Positions 43,192 through 54,049 of a stretch of 64,000 bases of DNA are shown in pieces (position 1 is the stretch's first letter; each line of letters starts with the position of its first letter). This DNA comes from Mycteria americana (lineage: Eukaryota; Chordata; Aves; Ciconiiformes; Ciconiidae): assembly GCF_035582795.1 (NCBI RefSeq), contig NC_134366.1, positions 134,812,756-134,876,755 on the forward strand, in the 5' to 3' direction. Position numbers and translations under genes: made by a program. The notes under the pieces are model-generated. The model saw only the letters and a list, made by a program, of their open reading frames with translations, was not told the DNA's origin and made no database searches.

Positions 43192-44334
43192 TGTATTGGG
43201 TTTGCATGGCAAAGTTTTGGTAGCGTGGGGGGCTACAGGGGGCTTCTTCTGTGAGAAGCTGCTAGAAGCTTTCCCTATGTCTGACAGAGCCAATGCCAGC
43301 CGGCTCCAAGATGGACCCACCACTGGCCAAGGCCGAGCCAATCGGCGTCAGTGTTAACACCTCTGGGATAACATATTTAAGAAAGGGAAAAAGTTGCTGT
43401 GCAACTGCAGCCGGGGAGAGGAGTGAGAATATGTGAGAGAAACAGCCCTGCAGACACAAAGGTAGATGAAGAAGGAGGGGGAGGAGGTGCTCCAGATGCC
43501 GGAGCAGAGATTCCCCTGCAGCCCGTGGTGAAGACCATGGTGAGGCAGGCTGTCCCAGTGCAGCCCATGGAGGTCTACGGTGGAGCCAGATAACCATCTG
43601 CAGCTTGTGGAAGACCCCACGCCAGAACAGGTGGATGCCCGAAGGAGACTGTGACCCCGTGGGAAGCCCACGCTGGAGCAGGCTCCTGGCAGGACCTGTG
43701 GACCCGTGGAGGGAGGAGCCTATGCTGGAGCAGGTTTGCTGGCAGGACTTGTGACCCCATGGGGGACCCACGCTGGAGCAGTCTGTTCCTGAAGGACTGC
43801 ACCCCGTGGAAGGGACCCACGCAGGAGCAGTTCCTGAAGACCTGTAGCCCGTGGGAATGACTCACGTTGGAGAAGTTCATGGAGAACTGCCTCCTGTGGG
43901 ATGGACCCCAGGCTGGAGAAGGGAAGAGTGTGAGGAGTCCTCCCCCTGAGGAGGAAGGAGCAGCAGAGACAACGTGTGATGAACTGACCACAACCCCCAT
44001 TCCCCATCCCCCTGTGCCACTGGAGGGGAGGAGGTAGAGAATTTGGGAGTGCAGTTAAGCCCGGGAAGAAGGGAAGGGTGGGGGGAAGGTGTTTTTAAGA
44101 TTTGGTTTTATTTCTCATTATCCTACTCTGATTTGATTGGTAATAAATTAAATTAATTTTTTCCCCCAAGTCTGGTCTATTTTGCCCGTAATGGTAATTG
44201 CTGAGTGATCTCCCTGTCCGTATCTTGACCCACAAGCCTTTCATTATATTTTCTCTTCCCTGTCCAGCTGAGGAGGGCAGTGATAGAGCAGCTTTGGTGG
44301 GCACTTGGTGCCCAGCCAGGGTCAACCCACCACA
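43192..44334 (+). mobile_element. Solo LTR of an avian endogenous retrovirus (ERVL-like)
   Basis: This 1143-bp element begins TGTATTGGGTTTG and ends CAACCCACCACA, which are imperfect terminal inverted repeats, and is flanked by a perfect 5-bp target duplication ATAAG (43187-43191 and 44335-44339). A 5-bp duplication fits class III (ERVL-like) elements. U3 carries a CCAAT box (43338-43342) and a TATA-like CATATTTAA (43372-43380); a polyadenylation signal AATAAA is at 44142-44147. No internal viral gene, primer-binding site or second LTR is present, so it is a recombination-derived solo LTR with no coding capacity. I recognise the sequence type from bird genomes; the exact family name needs a library search. 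Confidence 0.88.
43650..43922 (+). repeat. Imperfect 45-52 bp tandem repeats inside the LTR
   Basis: Six related units share the pattern CCCGTGG-n-GACCCACGCTGGAGCAG followed by a variable TTCCTG/GCAGGACT segment. Their TGGAGCAG-type cores fall near 43673, 43725, 43773, 43822, 43867 and 43914, giving spacings of 45-52 bp. They lie downstream of the TATA-like box and explain several open frames on both strands in this interval. Confidence 0.75.
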
Positions 44335-44339
44335 ATAAG

Positions 44340-44950
44340 AATATAAGAGCAGGCAGTACTGGGTCAGGTCAAAGGTCCATCTAGCCCAGTGCCTATCTCC
44401 AGCAGTGATCAGCAGTGGATGGCTAAGGAAAACAATAAGAGCAGGGCAAGGATATCATCACTCTTTCCCAAATATTACCCCAGCTTTCAGCAATTTGTGG
44501 AACAGGGAATTCCTGAGCCAGAGGTCATGACTTCATGTTTAAAAGCCCTTAATGGATTTTTCTTCTGTGGATATGTCCAACAATTTTCTGAAGCCTGAAT
44601 TCCTGTGGAAATGAGTTCTACAGCTTCACTAAATATTTTGTGAAGAAGTATGTCCTTTGGTTTGATTCAAAGCTTGCCCCTAGTGGGTTTCATGGGTTTC
44701 ATTTCTCCTACTCCTTGAACTGGAAATGATATTGAGCTTTTGTTCCAATTTATCTTCCTCATGCTGCTCATTATTATGAAATATTATAAATGATGAAAAA
44801 AACACACCACTATTTTATCTACACTTACTCATCTCTTTCTTTCCATGCTGACGAATCCTACTCTGTTTAGCCATTCCTTATGCCAAATCCTACTCTGTTT
44901 AGCCATTCCTTATGCCAAAATTGTTCCCTACCTTTATCATTTATCACTCA
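44340..44950 (-). mobile_element. Old L3/CR1-type LINE 3' end, antisense, interrupted by the LTR
   Basis: The + strand begins AATATAAGAGCAGGCAGTAC then CTGGGTCAGGTCAAAGGTCC and ATCTAGCCCAGTGCC, the reverse complement of the conserved 3' terminus of an old amniote LINE (GGGCTAGATGGACC...CTTAT). It continues through the WNSLPQ-like segment (TGGAAATGAGTTCTACAGCT) and CTTACTCATCTCTTTCTTTC. The solo LTR entered at this element's 3' tail. The relic also carries a 32-bp tandem duplication (44854-44917). Confidence 0.65.
44854..44917. repeat. Two exact 32-bp tandem copies
   Basis: The unit starts AATCCTACTCTG and ends CCTTATGCCA; copies at 44854-44885 and 44886-44917 are identical. It is a local duplication within the old LINE relic, and the identity suggests it is recent. 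Confidence 0.95.
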
Positions 44951-45047
44951 GTTCTTCGGTATACAAGATCCTTCAGTACATGACACAGGAGAGACGTCCA
45001 AAGCAAAGAGACCAAGACAGCCAGCTGACTTTAATCCACCACTTCCC

Positions 45048-45081
45048 AGGAATTATACTCCACAATAGGAGTATAATTCCT
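45048..45081. repeat. Perfect 14-bp inverted repeat, 6-base loop
   Basis: AGGAATTATACTCC (45048-45061) pairs exactly with GGAGTATAATTCCT (45068-45081) around the loop ACAATA. There is no U-tract or coding context; it is probably a template-switch product. Confidence 0.9.
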
Positions 45082-45719
45082 CTACTACAGGGGTAGCAGA
45101 AGAAGAAATGCACTTTGCTGGTACATTTGGTTGGGCTTACTGTGTTGGTAAGAGCAGTTCAGTGTGAATTTGGTTGCCAAGGCCATTAGGTCACCCGAAG
45201 TCTTTCAAGTACAGCCTAGCACAGGTCTTATGAGGCTCATATAGAAAGACCTAATTTAGTGAGAGAAGTTCCCCTCTCCTGTCCTTTCTACAACGCTAGC
45301 TAAAACTTACAGATCCGTATAACAAAAAAGAGGTTTGTGAAGTAGTCAGATGATCTGTGGAGCTCCTTATTAAAGGCCATTGCGGAAGGATGTTCTAGAA
45401 ATTTATAGGTGTTCTAGGAGACGCTGGGAAAGTTCAAGGAAGACAAATTCATCCTAAAAACACAGGCACCACATTGCTGGGGAAATCCGTCAGCTTAAAA
45501 TGCTTGGGAGGGGGGCTGGGAGAGTGCAGGGGTGAAGCTTGTCCTGTTTTTGTATTGTTCACTAGACATTTGCTGTGGCTGCTGGTGGTGACAGCACCCT
45601 GAGCTAGATGTACCTGTAGTCTGACCCAGACGAACTTCTTTTATAAACCTAGGCTGCCACGTTCATTAAGGCAGCCCACCTATGATACATGGCCCATGAA
45701 GATTACCCTTTCTGTGGCT

Positions 45720-46410
45720 GCTGTAAATGCCGCCGGAGGTTGTGCTCTCCCCGAGTTTCGCTGGGAAAGGGGTGATGCGAGAAAAAAAGGCGGTGAAGAC
45801 CATGCCACCAGCTGAAAGCCCGCGCTGCTAAGCTCGCAGTGGCCGGCTGCGCTGCTGCTTTCCCGGCTGTCACCAGCCCGCAGCTCCTTTGTCACCACTC
45901 CCTCGGCGGTGGCGGCGCGCCGAGCCCGCAGCCTGGGAGCGCCGGGATCGCCGGGAGGCAGCCGGGCGGGCGGCAGGAGGGCTTAGGACCCAGGGGGACG
46001 GCAGCCGCCGGGTGGAAGGACCCAGGCTTTGGTGCACACGCCTCCTACCAAAAAAAAAAAAAAAATCCTAGCCCCGTGGAGCTGGCGCTCGCTCATTCAC
46101 AGTTTTCTAGAGAGATCTGAGCCTGAACCTGGGAGCCGGGAGATCTTTCTCACCCACCCAGCTCAACAGCAAGGACACCTACAGGGGGAAAAAAAAATCA
46201 TCCCACGCAGCCCCCCGCCGCCCCACGGCAGGCTGCCTGGCGCTGTGCAGGTATTTGGATTCGCTTTTCTCGGTTTGCAGCAGGGCGGCTCTCCGCGCTC
46301 CCCCTCTCCCCCGCGCCGCCGGGCCCGGGCTGCGGCGTTTCAGCACCGCCGGGCGGACAGCTCCGGCCGCAGCCCCGCCGCGCTGCGGGCAGGGGCCGCT
46401 CCCTGCCCGG
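45720..46410 (+). promoter_or_regulatory. CpG island, candidate CLVS1 promoter and exon 1
   Basis: CG dinucleotides are dense here (for example GGCGGTGGCGGCGCGCCGAG near 45904-45923) and rare elsewhere in the window. There are two CpG-rich blocks, about 45.72-46.02 and 46.26-46.41 kb, separated by less CpG-rich sequence containing a 16-A run (46050-46065). It lies about 10.7 kb upstream of the first CLVS1 coding exon on the same strand, a spacing close to what I recall for human CLVS1 exon 1 to exon 2. A good donor (GTGCAG|GTATTT) at 46250/46251 could end a non-coding first exon. No TATA box is evident, as is usual for CpG-island promoters. Assignment to CLVS1 is inference from position. Confidence 0.55.
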
Positions 46411-47450
46411 CCTCCTGCCTGCCCTGCCTGCCCTGCCTGCTGCCTGCCCTGCCTGCTGCCTCCTGCCTGCCCTGCCTGCCCTGCCTGCCCTGCCTGCCCT
46501 GCCTGCTGCCTGCCCTGCCTGCTGCCTCCTGCCTGCCCTGCCTGCCCTGCCTGCTGCCTCCTGCCTGCCCTGCCTGCTGCCTGCCCTGCCTGTTGCCTCC
46601 TGCCTGCCCTGCCTGCTCTGCCTGCTGCCTGCCCTGCCTGCTGCCTCCTGCCTGCCCTGCCTGCCCTGCCTGCCCTGCCTGCCCTGCCTGCTGCCTGCCC
46701 TGCCTGCTGCCTCCTGCCTGCTGCCTTCTGCCTGCTGCCTTCTGCCTGCCGTCTTCTGCCTGCCCAGCTCCCTGCCTCCTGCTCCCTGCCTCTCCTGCCT
46801 GTCCTGCCTCTGTTTCCCTGCCTCCTGCCTGCTCTGCTTGCCCTGCCTGCTTCCTTCCCCTGCTCACTGCCTCCCCTTCTCCATGTCCCCTGCCTCTGCT
46901 GCTTGCCTCCCCTGCCTGCCGTGACTCCCTGCTCCCTTCCTGCCCTCCTCCCTGCCTCCTCTTCCTCTTACCTGGCCTGCACCCTCCCTGCCTCCTTATC
47001 TTGCTCCCTGCCTCCCCTGCCTGCCTCCCCTGCCTGTCCTACCTCACTGCTCTCTGCCTCCCTGCCTCCTTCCCCCACTCCCTGTCTGCCCTGCCTCTCT
47101 TCCTTGCCCTGATCCCTGCCTTCCCCGCCTGTCCTACTTCCCCTGCCTGCCCTGCTTGTTCTTCCTGCCCTGCCTGCCCTAATTCCCTTACCTCCCCTTC
47201 CTCCTCTGCTTCCCCTGCCTCCCCTGCCTCTCCTCCCTGCCCTGCTTCCTGCTTCCTGCCTCCTATCTACCCTGCCTCTTCTGTCCCCAGTCCTCCTTGC
47301 CCTGCTTCTCTGCCTCTTGCCTTCCTGTTTTCTTCCTTCCCTGTCTACTCCCCTACCTGCCCTGTTCCCTTGCCTCCTTTCCTCCCTGCCCCTGTTTCCT
47401 CCCATTCCTCACTTTCCTGCCCCTTCTTCCCCTCCTGTCTTCACCATCAC
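46407..47450. repeat. CCTGCC-type minisatellite grading into a CT-rich tract
   Basis: About 46410-46770 consists of a 9-bp unit (CTGCCCTGC) interleaved with CTGCTGCCTC-type variants in a loose higher-order pattern. From about 46770 to 47450 it decays into CCTGCCTCC/TTCC-rich sequence. Because 9 is a multiple of 3 and the unit encodes no stop, long frames stay open on both strands: + 46029-47585 (Pro/Cys/Leu/Ala-rich) and - 46340-46867 (Gln/Gly/Ala/Arg-rich). These have no conserved domain and I do not call them genes. The array begins about 160 bp after the candidate exon 1 donor. Confidence 0.93.
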
Positions 47451-49243
47451 CAGCCTCAATCCTTCCTGAAAGAGGGCATGGGGGCTGGAAAAATCGGCTT
47501 AGCAGTCCAGGAGTTGGGCAAGCAGGGGAAGGAGCACAAGTTGGAAGGGAAAGCCCAGATCAATTTGAGGGCAGGGGAGAGGTGAGAGGGATGGAGGGGA
47601 AAGGGTTAAAACTGGGACTTAAGGGACCAAGTAAGGACTCCAGCCAAGTGCTGACAGACAGGAGCTTGCCAAACAGCAGCAGATACCTGTTTGCTCCTCA
47701 GCAAACTGGTGCCCGTTTTGACCAGGTATATTCAACCCAAAGGGGGATGAAGGATTAAAGGAAGGAGGGAATGCGCTGGGTCAGTCAAATGTTCTGCTTT
47801 CCCGATGGCAAACAGTGATGAATAATGGGTACAGGGAAGAAGTGAGGTGAATCGAGCCTACCCTGTGGGTCCTTTCCTGCAGGAAGGCAAGAATTAAGTT
47901 GTGGTCTCTGGAAGCAGTGAGGGTGTTCAGAGAGGGCTTCATACAGAAAATAAACACAAAGCAAATAATGGCTGGAGAAACCCTATGCGTGCTACTGACC
48001 TGACTTTAATTCTATTTGCAATGGTTTAATCCTCGGAGGGTGGGGAAGGTCATAGGAGAAAGGGAGCTTTACCTTTTCAAAATGCCAGTTCCTCAATCTA
48101 AACAAGCTCTAGGAATAACGAAGTTAAGGAGCAGATGGCTACTTGTTGTCCATCACTAATCAGTGACTGGATCATATTTGGAAGGAAAAATTAAATTACA
48201 GAAAAGCTGCTTTCATGTGCTTTCTGAGTAATCAGATGATAACATGGATTTTCTCCAGTACTGGAAGTTAATGCAATACCAACATCTAAATGACATATTA
48301 TGTAACAGTATTATGCCATGCACTGCATAGCAAAGGTAAGGATTTACTTTTTCATATAATGATAAGTCAGATAACCTTACAGAGCTTTCCCTGGTTTGCA
48401 GTCCATATCCCAGCTTGAAGTTTACAGGGGCAGCTTGAGTTGTCAGCAGAATCAGGTCTGATAGGTATCTGTTATAAAATGCTGCCGATTATTTTATGAA
48501 TTCTGTTGACTCATCCAGCTCTGAAAACTATTGAGTATTTTCTGAAAATTAGACTCTTGTGAGGCATATGCAAAACAATGAAAGATATTACAACCTTTTC
48601 CAAAAACCTTCTTACTTTATTGTGTTATCATTTGTAACTTAAAATCTGGTGCAGAGACCAGATACTCTTATCCTGAGTAGCACTGAGTGCTGCTGAGTAA
48701 TAGTGTAAGTGGTGTAATTGAGTTCAACAACGGAAGAACTGCAGAATCTACCCCATAGCACTGGGTCACAATTCCTTAAACTCTATGTGCTTTGAACACA
48801 GAGGTTGTTTCATTGAAACACGTAACAGCAGCCTACTCATCTTCCGAAAGAGGACCATGTCAGTTAAAATACAAATGATCAGCCTCATAAAAGGATGCAG
48901 AATATTCCTTCAAACTAAGACTGTAAACTAGTGCAATTGTTAATTTAAGTGTGCAGTTACTGAAGCAATTGTGCTATTGTTTGGAAGTGCTATTGTAAGG
49001 AAGTATTATTTTCTCTTACAACCCACTGCTGTGGTGTCTGGCACATACACAAACAAGGCATGACAATCGGGTCCTACTAGTAAAAAAAAGAAGCAACATC
49101 AGTCTTTTATGGAGTGGGAAGTTCAGTGAGAAGAAGTTCACATAGTTTTTGGCAGATGGGTTGTAAGTCCTTTCCCTCTTCACACTAATGCTGCTCTGAG
49201 GATTTAGTTTGAGAATTTCCAAACAGTTTTGGTGTTTTTTGTT

Positions 49244-49586
49244 CCCCCCCCCCCCCCTTCAGTAGTATTTATAGAAATAAACTCCTTAATTCTGATATGT
49301 TCCTCCACTGAGAAAAAAACCCACAAGGTAATATAGAATTATAATAAATTTCATTTCTACAATTTTGGGAGAAGTATCTGTGTGCAGATCTTTGTGTTTG
49401 TGCTCAGACTTCAATAGGAGTGAGAGAAAAAAACAGGAGAATTGTATGAATTCCCGGGTACAGAAATCCCTCCCTCTTTCCTTTCTCCCCTTCCTCCCTT
49501 CTTCCTTCCCTCCTTTCCTTCCTTCACTCCTTTCCTCTCTGCCCCTGCCTTTCCCTCCTTCCCTTCCTCCCCCCACTGCCACCCCA
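49244..49586. repeat. Poly-C run and CT-rich tract
   Basis: There is a 14-C run at 49244-49257, and a pyrimidine-only-like tract of CCTT/TTCC words from about 49467 to 49586. The opposite strand is purine-rich and gives a spurious Gly/Lys/Glu/Arg-rich frame. The stretch between them is ordinary. Confidence 0.88.
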
Positions 49587-50889
49587 CAGGATGATGGATG
49601 CTTTTCTCTGGCATAACGTATAAAGCAGAATTAAAGCAGCCCCTAATAGGGCAATAATACATCACCATTGCATTTCATATTTTTTAAAGGAACTTAATTT
49701 TTAAAATGTGGAGCAAAAGAACTGTAAAATTAGATAAACTTCATGTTATTAAAGATGTAGGACTAAATATCTTGATGATATGATTTGTTCCTTCTTCTGT
49801 ATATCTTTATGCAGAAGTTGTAACACAACTTCTACAGTGCATTTAGGGATTTTCAGGCACCAATATTATGATCCCATGCTATCAGATTTCTGCACATAAC
49901 TTAATTATCAGGCTTGGGGGTCAGAATTCACGTTTTGCATACTGCTGATAATTTCGGCTGCAAGAAGTTTCTATAGTATTGGAGAAAGTGACCTCTTTGT
50001 CCAATAGCAGCCAGGATGCTTTTGCATGGTGACACTTGGAGTAGTTCATGACTGACACGGAAGTCCTGCAGAGCCTGATGCTTCTTTGACATGCCACAGG
50101 TCAGACCTCATGTCCCCACAGGGATTTGCAGTTTATCTGTGGTTGGCGAATACTTAAAACTTTAAAACTATGATTTGGAGAAATGTTGAAGCAATCTCAT
50201 TAAGTTCACAGGTGTTTTGTTTAACTTTTTTATTTACAAGTTCTCCTCCTCAGCATGTGGTCCTATTCCTTAATATTCAGGTAGGCAGTAAGTTTTGGAC
50301 ATTTCAGGTCAAAAGATAACGAGGCAATTTTTTTATTTTACATCTATTAGACAACCTTGTCAATCTTTCCGCACACCCGTCAGCTTGCAGCAACAGCAGG
50401 ACAACTGCAGGTCGGTGTTGCAAATGTGCCTGCCCTACGTGCTGTGCAGAGAGCTACAAAGATCAGTAGAGTTGCTGCTGTGTTTTGTGCTGTGCCATGG
50501 CTAAATTACCACCGCTGGACAGATACATGTGGCCCGAGGGTAACCTGTAACTGACTTAAGCTGACAAGGAGACTGTAATATGAAGGGAACAGGAATCTGT
50601 GATGTATTGTTTTTACTGAACTGAAAGAAATGTTAGTTTTTGTACCTGAGCGAGGAGATCACATCCCAGGGAAGTGTGAGAAACCATCAAATTCCCCACA
50701 CAGCTGTTACAGTCACAAACGTTCCCTATTTTCATATTGAAGAGAAGCAAGAATTCCCTAGTGAAGGTTTACAGGAGCGCTAGGACTTGCAGGAGAAAGG
50801 CTTGTGATATTTAACTCGTTTAGGTTGACTGGGAGAATCTAGTCCCTTAGGGAAGGGCTACAGGGAAGCACGGGATGTTCATAGTAGTC

Positions 50890-51395
50890 AGGACATGGGA
50901 GGCCACACCTGGAGTACTGTATCCAGTTCTGGGCTCCCCGGTACAAGAAATAAATACTGGAGAAAGTCCAATGAAGGGTCACAAGGATGATTAAGTGAGC
51001 ATCTCTCCTGTGAGGAAAGGCCAATACAGTTGGGACTATTCAGCCTGGAGAAGAGCAGGCTCAGGGGGATCTCATCAATGTGTACAAATACCTGAAGGGA
51101 GAGTGCAAAGAGGATGGAGCTAGGCTCTTTTCTGTGGTGCCCAGTGACAGGGCCAGAGGCAATGGGCACAAACTGAAACACGGGAGGTTCACTCTGAACA
51201 TTAGGAAACACTTTTTTACTGTGAGAGTGACTGAGCCCTGCACAGGTTTCCCAGAGAGGTTGTGGAGTCTCCATCCCTGGAGATATTCAAAAGCCATTTG
51301 GACACAGTCCTGGGCAACCTGCTCTGGGTGGCCCTGCTTGAGCAGGGGGTTTGGACCAGCTGACCTCCAATCTCAGCTATTCTGTGATTCTGTGA
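50890..51395 (+). mobile_element. CR1 LINE 3' end
   Basis: Matches the CR1 ORF2 C-terminus from the [18 protein letters not shown] segment (GGAGGCCACACCTGGAGTAC) through [13 protein letters not shown] and [30 protein letters not shown] segments (some in shifted frames) to the tail CTATTCTGTGATTCTGTGA ending at 51395. Frameshifts and a stop in the first third show it is inactive. It lies within the inferred CLVS1 intron 1, in sense orientation. Confidence 0.92.
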
Positions 51396-53349
51396 TAATC
51401 TGAGCAGGAGTCAGGCTATGGACTTGGGATGTGAGATAGACCTGTCTAGATCTCCCATAGGGGGGTTGCTTTTGACAAAAGCATTTAAAAAAGGTACACT
51501 TTTGGGTTCTTGATTGTGCCATTGAAGCCCAGGGGGATTACACGGGGGATGCTGGGAACATTGCAATCTACCTCTCCATTTCCTTGTGTGCAACATGACT
51601 TCACATTTTTCTCACAATGCAGAGAATTATGTTTAGGGGGGGAAAGATTGCCCAGATGTCAACATGTAAGCTTGCGGCTCAGGAGACATATGGTCTGTTC
51701 CCAGCTCTGTGAAATGTGTCCTCCATGACCTCAGGCAAATCACTCAGGGCTGTACTTCTCCCCGCTGTCTGTGGAGGATGCCAGGATCCAGCAGCCAAGG
51801 ACAAGAGAGAGTCAGTTTTTCTCATCACTCTTTTGAAATTAGTTTATGGAGCCAGGGTATGTCCCTTTCTATGTCTGAGCACTCAATTTCCAGTACGGGT
51901 TCCTACTAAGGTACCACAAGGCCTCAAAGTGCCATAGGAGCCATTCCTGTAAGTACAGCTATGGATTCATCCTCCCCTGCCCTTATGGAGCAATCTCTGC
52001 TAAGCAGAACATAGCCCCAAGATGTTTTCCACAGTTAACATCAAAATATTTTTTAAAAAGCAATTTAATGAGATGACACCCACACTCTGAGATGAAGTCA
52101 TTCTAGATTACCATTTTCCCTCCCTCCCTGCCCACTCCCTACTTCTCTGGCATGATTTTAGCAGCTAATATCTGTATGAATGCTAGGAGTTAGGAATTAT
52201 ATAATGAGACAAATCATAACAGTGATGCCTATTAATACCAGGTGAGGATCAAACCCTAGTGCCTTCCCTTTTTGGAAGCTGTAGTAATGAAATTTCACGT
52301 GGCATATAGCTTTGGACTGAATGGAAAATACTTGGTAGAGAGCGGCAACTAAAATCTTTCTGGAACTGAAGTGGATGGGGAAGGGCCAAATGAACACAAG
52401 GACAGTGCTTCAAATGGTGTTGCAGGAACAGCTAAGCAGGCAGGAACAAAATGATCCAGACAAGCATCTTCATCACTAAAACCAGGTTTTGTCCTATTTT
52501 CCAGGGGATACAGAGCAAATAGGGGTTGAATGCTGATCCAGAAGCTGTCCTTGACGAGAAAGCAGTAAAACATATTAAGATCTTTGGATGGAAAGTGCTA
52601 TATATACTTTCTTAATATATTATTTTCATTTTAGTTAATTATTAAATATTACTATACATTTTATTATTAACTAAATTTTATTTTTGGGGGTCAGGCAAAA
52701 ATGTAAGCTGTTTCTCCAAAGACTGTATCCCATTTTCATTATTTTACCCATCCTAAAGCCACTCTCTGCCCCTTGTTGTTCTCTTGTTGGGAATGAAAAT
52801 GAATAAGCTGAAATGGTACGTGACACCACAATTTTGGTGGAAATTTATCTTTTTTTTGTGTATTAATATGTTGTGATGCAAACCTCTGTTAATTATTTTT
52901 TCTTGTTTAAAGATGGGTTTTGTTCCTTTGGAGGGATGATTTATTGTAAGTGGCTGTGAAAAGACACTAGGAGAGCAAACAGTCCTTTGGGAACAGAGTC
53001 ACAACACAGAAAAACAGCTGTTGAGACTGTAACAAAGAGTCTAGTGTGCCAACGTGCAGCAACAATATGCAAGATATGGAAAAAAAGGCCAACATCTTCA
53101 TTTGGGAGGGAAAAAAAAAGCAGAACAAAGGTGTAAACATCTGAAAAATTGGCAGATGGATCAGAGCTGTACACAACATCAGAAGAGAATGAGAAATTGC
53201 CATGTGTGGGAGGGGGTGAAAATGGAGAAGGTGCTTCTGTTATACCTTTGGGAATCAGAATAAATCAGTATCATTTGAGAAAGCACAATGACAATTAAAC
53301 CGGGTAGCTATGGAGCATTAAATTTATTGTCAAGGTAAGCAGTGGGAGA

Positions 53350-53440
53350 ACCAAATCATCCACTGATATAAATCAGACTCCTTGAAGTCAATGGTGCTAG
53401 AGTGGATTACTACTAACACCATGATTTGTCTTATGATTCA
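53350..53440. repeat. Relic of the same palindromic repeat
   Basis: Contains TGATATAAATCAGACTCCTT, GAAGTCAATGGTGCTAGAGT and GGATTACTACTAACACCATG, with the TTGAAGTCAATGG centre nearly intact. It lies in the inferred CLVS1 intron 1. Confidence 0.5.
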
Positions 53441-54049
53441 GAAAGTGACACCATTGTTCATACATATTTTGGATTATTTTGCAATATATAACATTATGCC
53501 AATAAAGTATTTTAGTGCAAAGTTTATTCCAGCTGATAATCAGGATAATTTATAGAGGCTCTCCTGTAAGCTGTAATCCATGGCTATAGCTCAGCTCACT
53601 ATGGGAGAACTCTGAAATGCATTTAAAAATGTATCTTTTGTTAGACTGAGTATTTGTAAGTTGCTTTTTGGCAACAATGTCTGACAGGAGAGGACTGTAT
53701 CTCCCTCACCTTGGGATCACCCTGGGCATCAAGGGTGCTAATCCATTTAAATAAGGTAAAAACAGCAGGAAACTTTAATGATAATAAGTAGCATAATTTT
53801 TTGACACTAAATGCTTGGGGATCCTATAAGGAAATCTGAAGGGCCAGACTTTCTCTCCTTGGTCTAACCCCATTTTCTTCTCGAGTAGACTGCAGTTGAC
53901 CTTTAAAGAATTTGTCTTATTTCCAAAGAAGCATCTTGGTGGACATGGGAGTCAGAAAAGGAGTGGAGGAAGGGACAGTTCTACTCCCATAAACACTCAG
54001 AAAATGAATGAACCCACGGGGGGGGGGGGGTCAGAGTTAACTGCCACAA

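Noticed and set aside
43262..44007. Several overlapping open frames of 60-170 codons on both strands
   Set aside because: They lie inside the solo LTR and its internal tandem repeats; LTRs of this kind are non-coding.
46340..46867. 175-codon - frame rich in Gln, Gly, Ala and Arg
   Set aside because: It is the reverse-strand reading of the same minisatellite.
46029..47585. 518-codon + frame rich in Pro, Cys, Leu and Ala as a protein gene
   Set aside because: It runs through a 9-bp tandem repeat and CT-rich tract that cannot make stops. All frames here are open and there is no domain or conserved start context.
49286..49668. Gly/Lys/Glu/Arg-rich - frames
   Set aside because: They are produced by the purine-rich strand of the CT tract.
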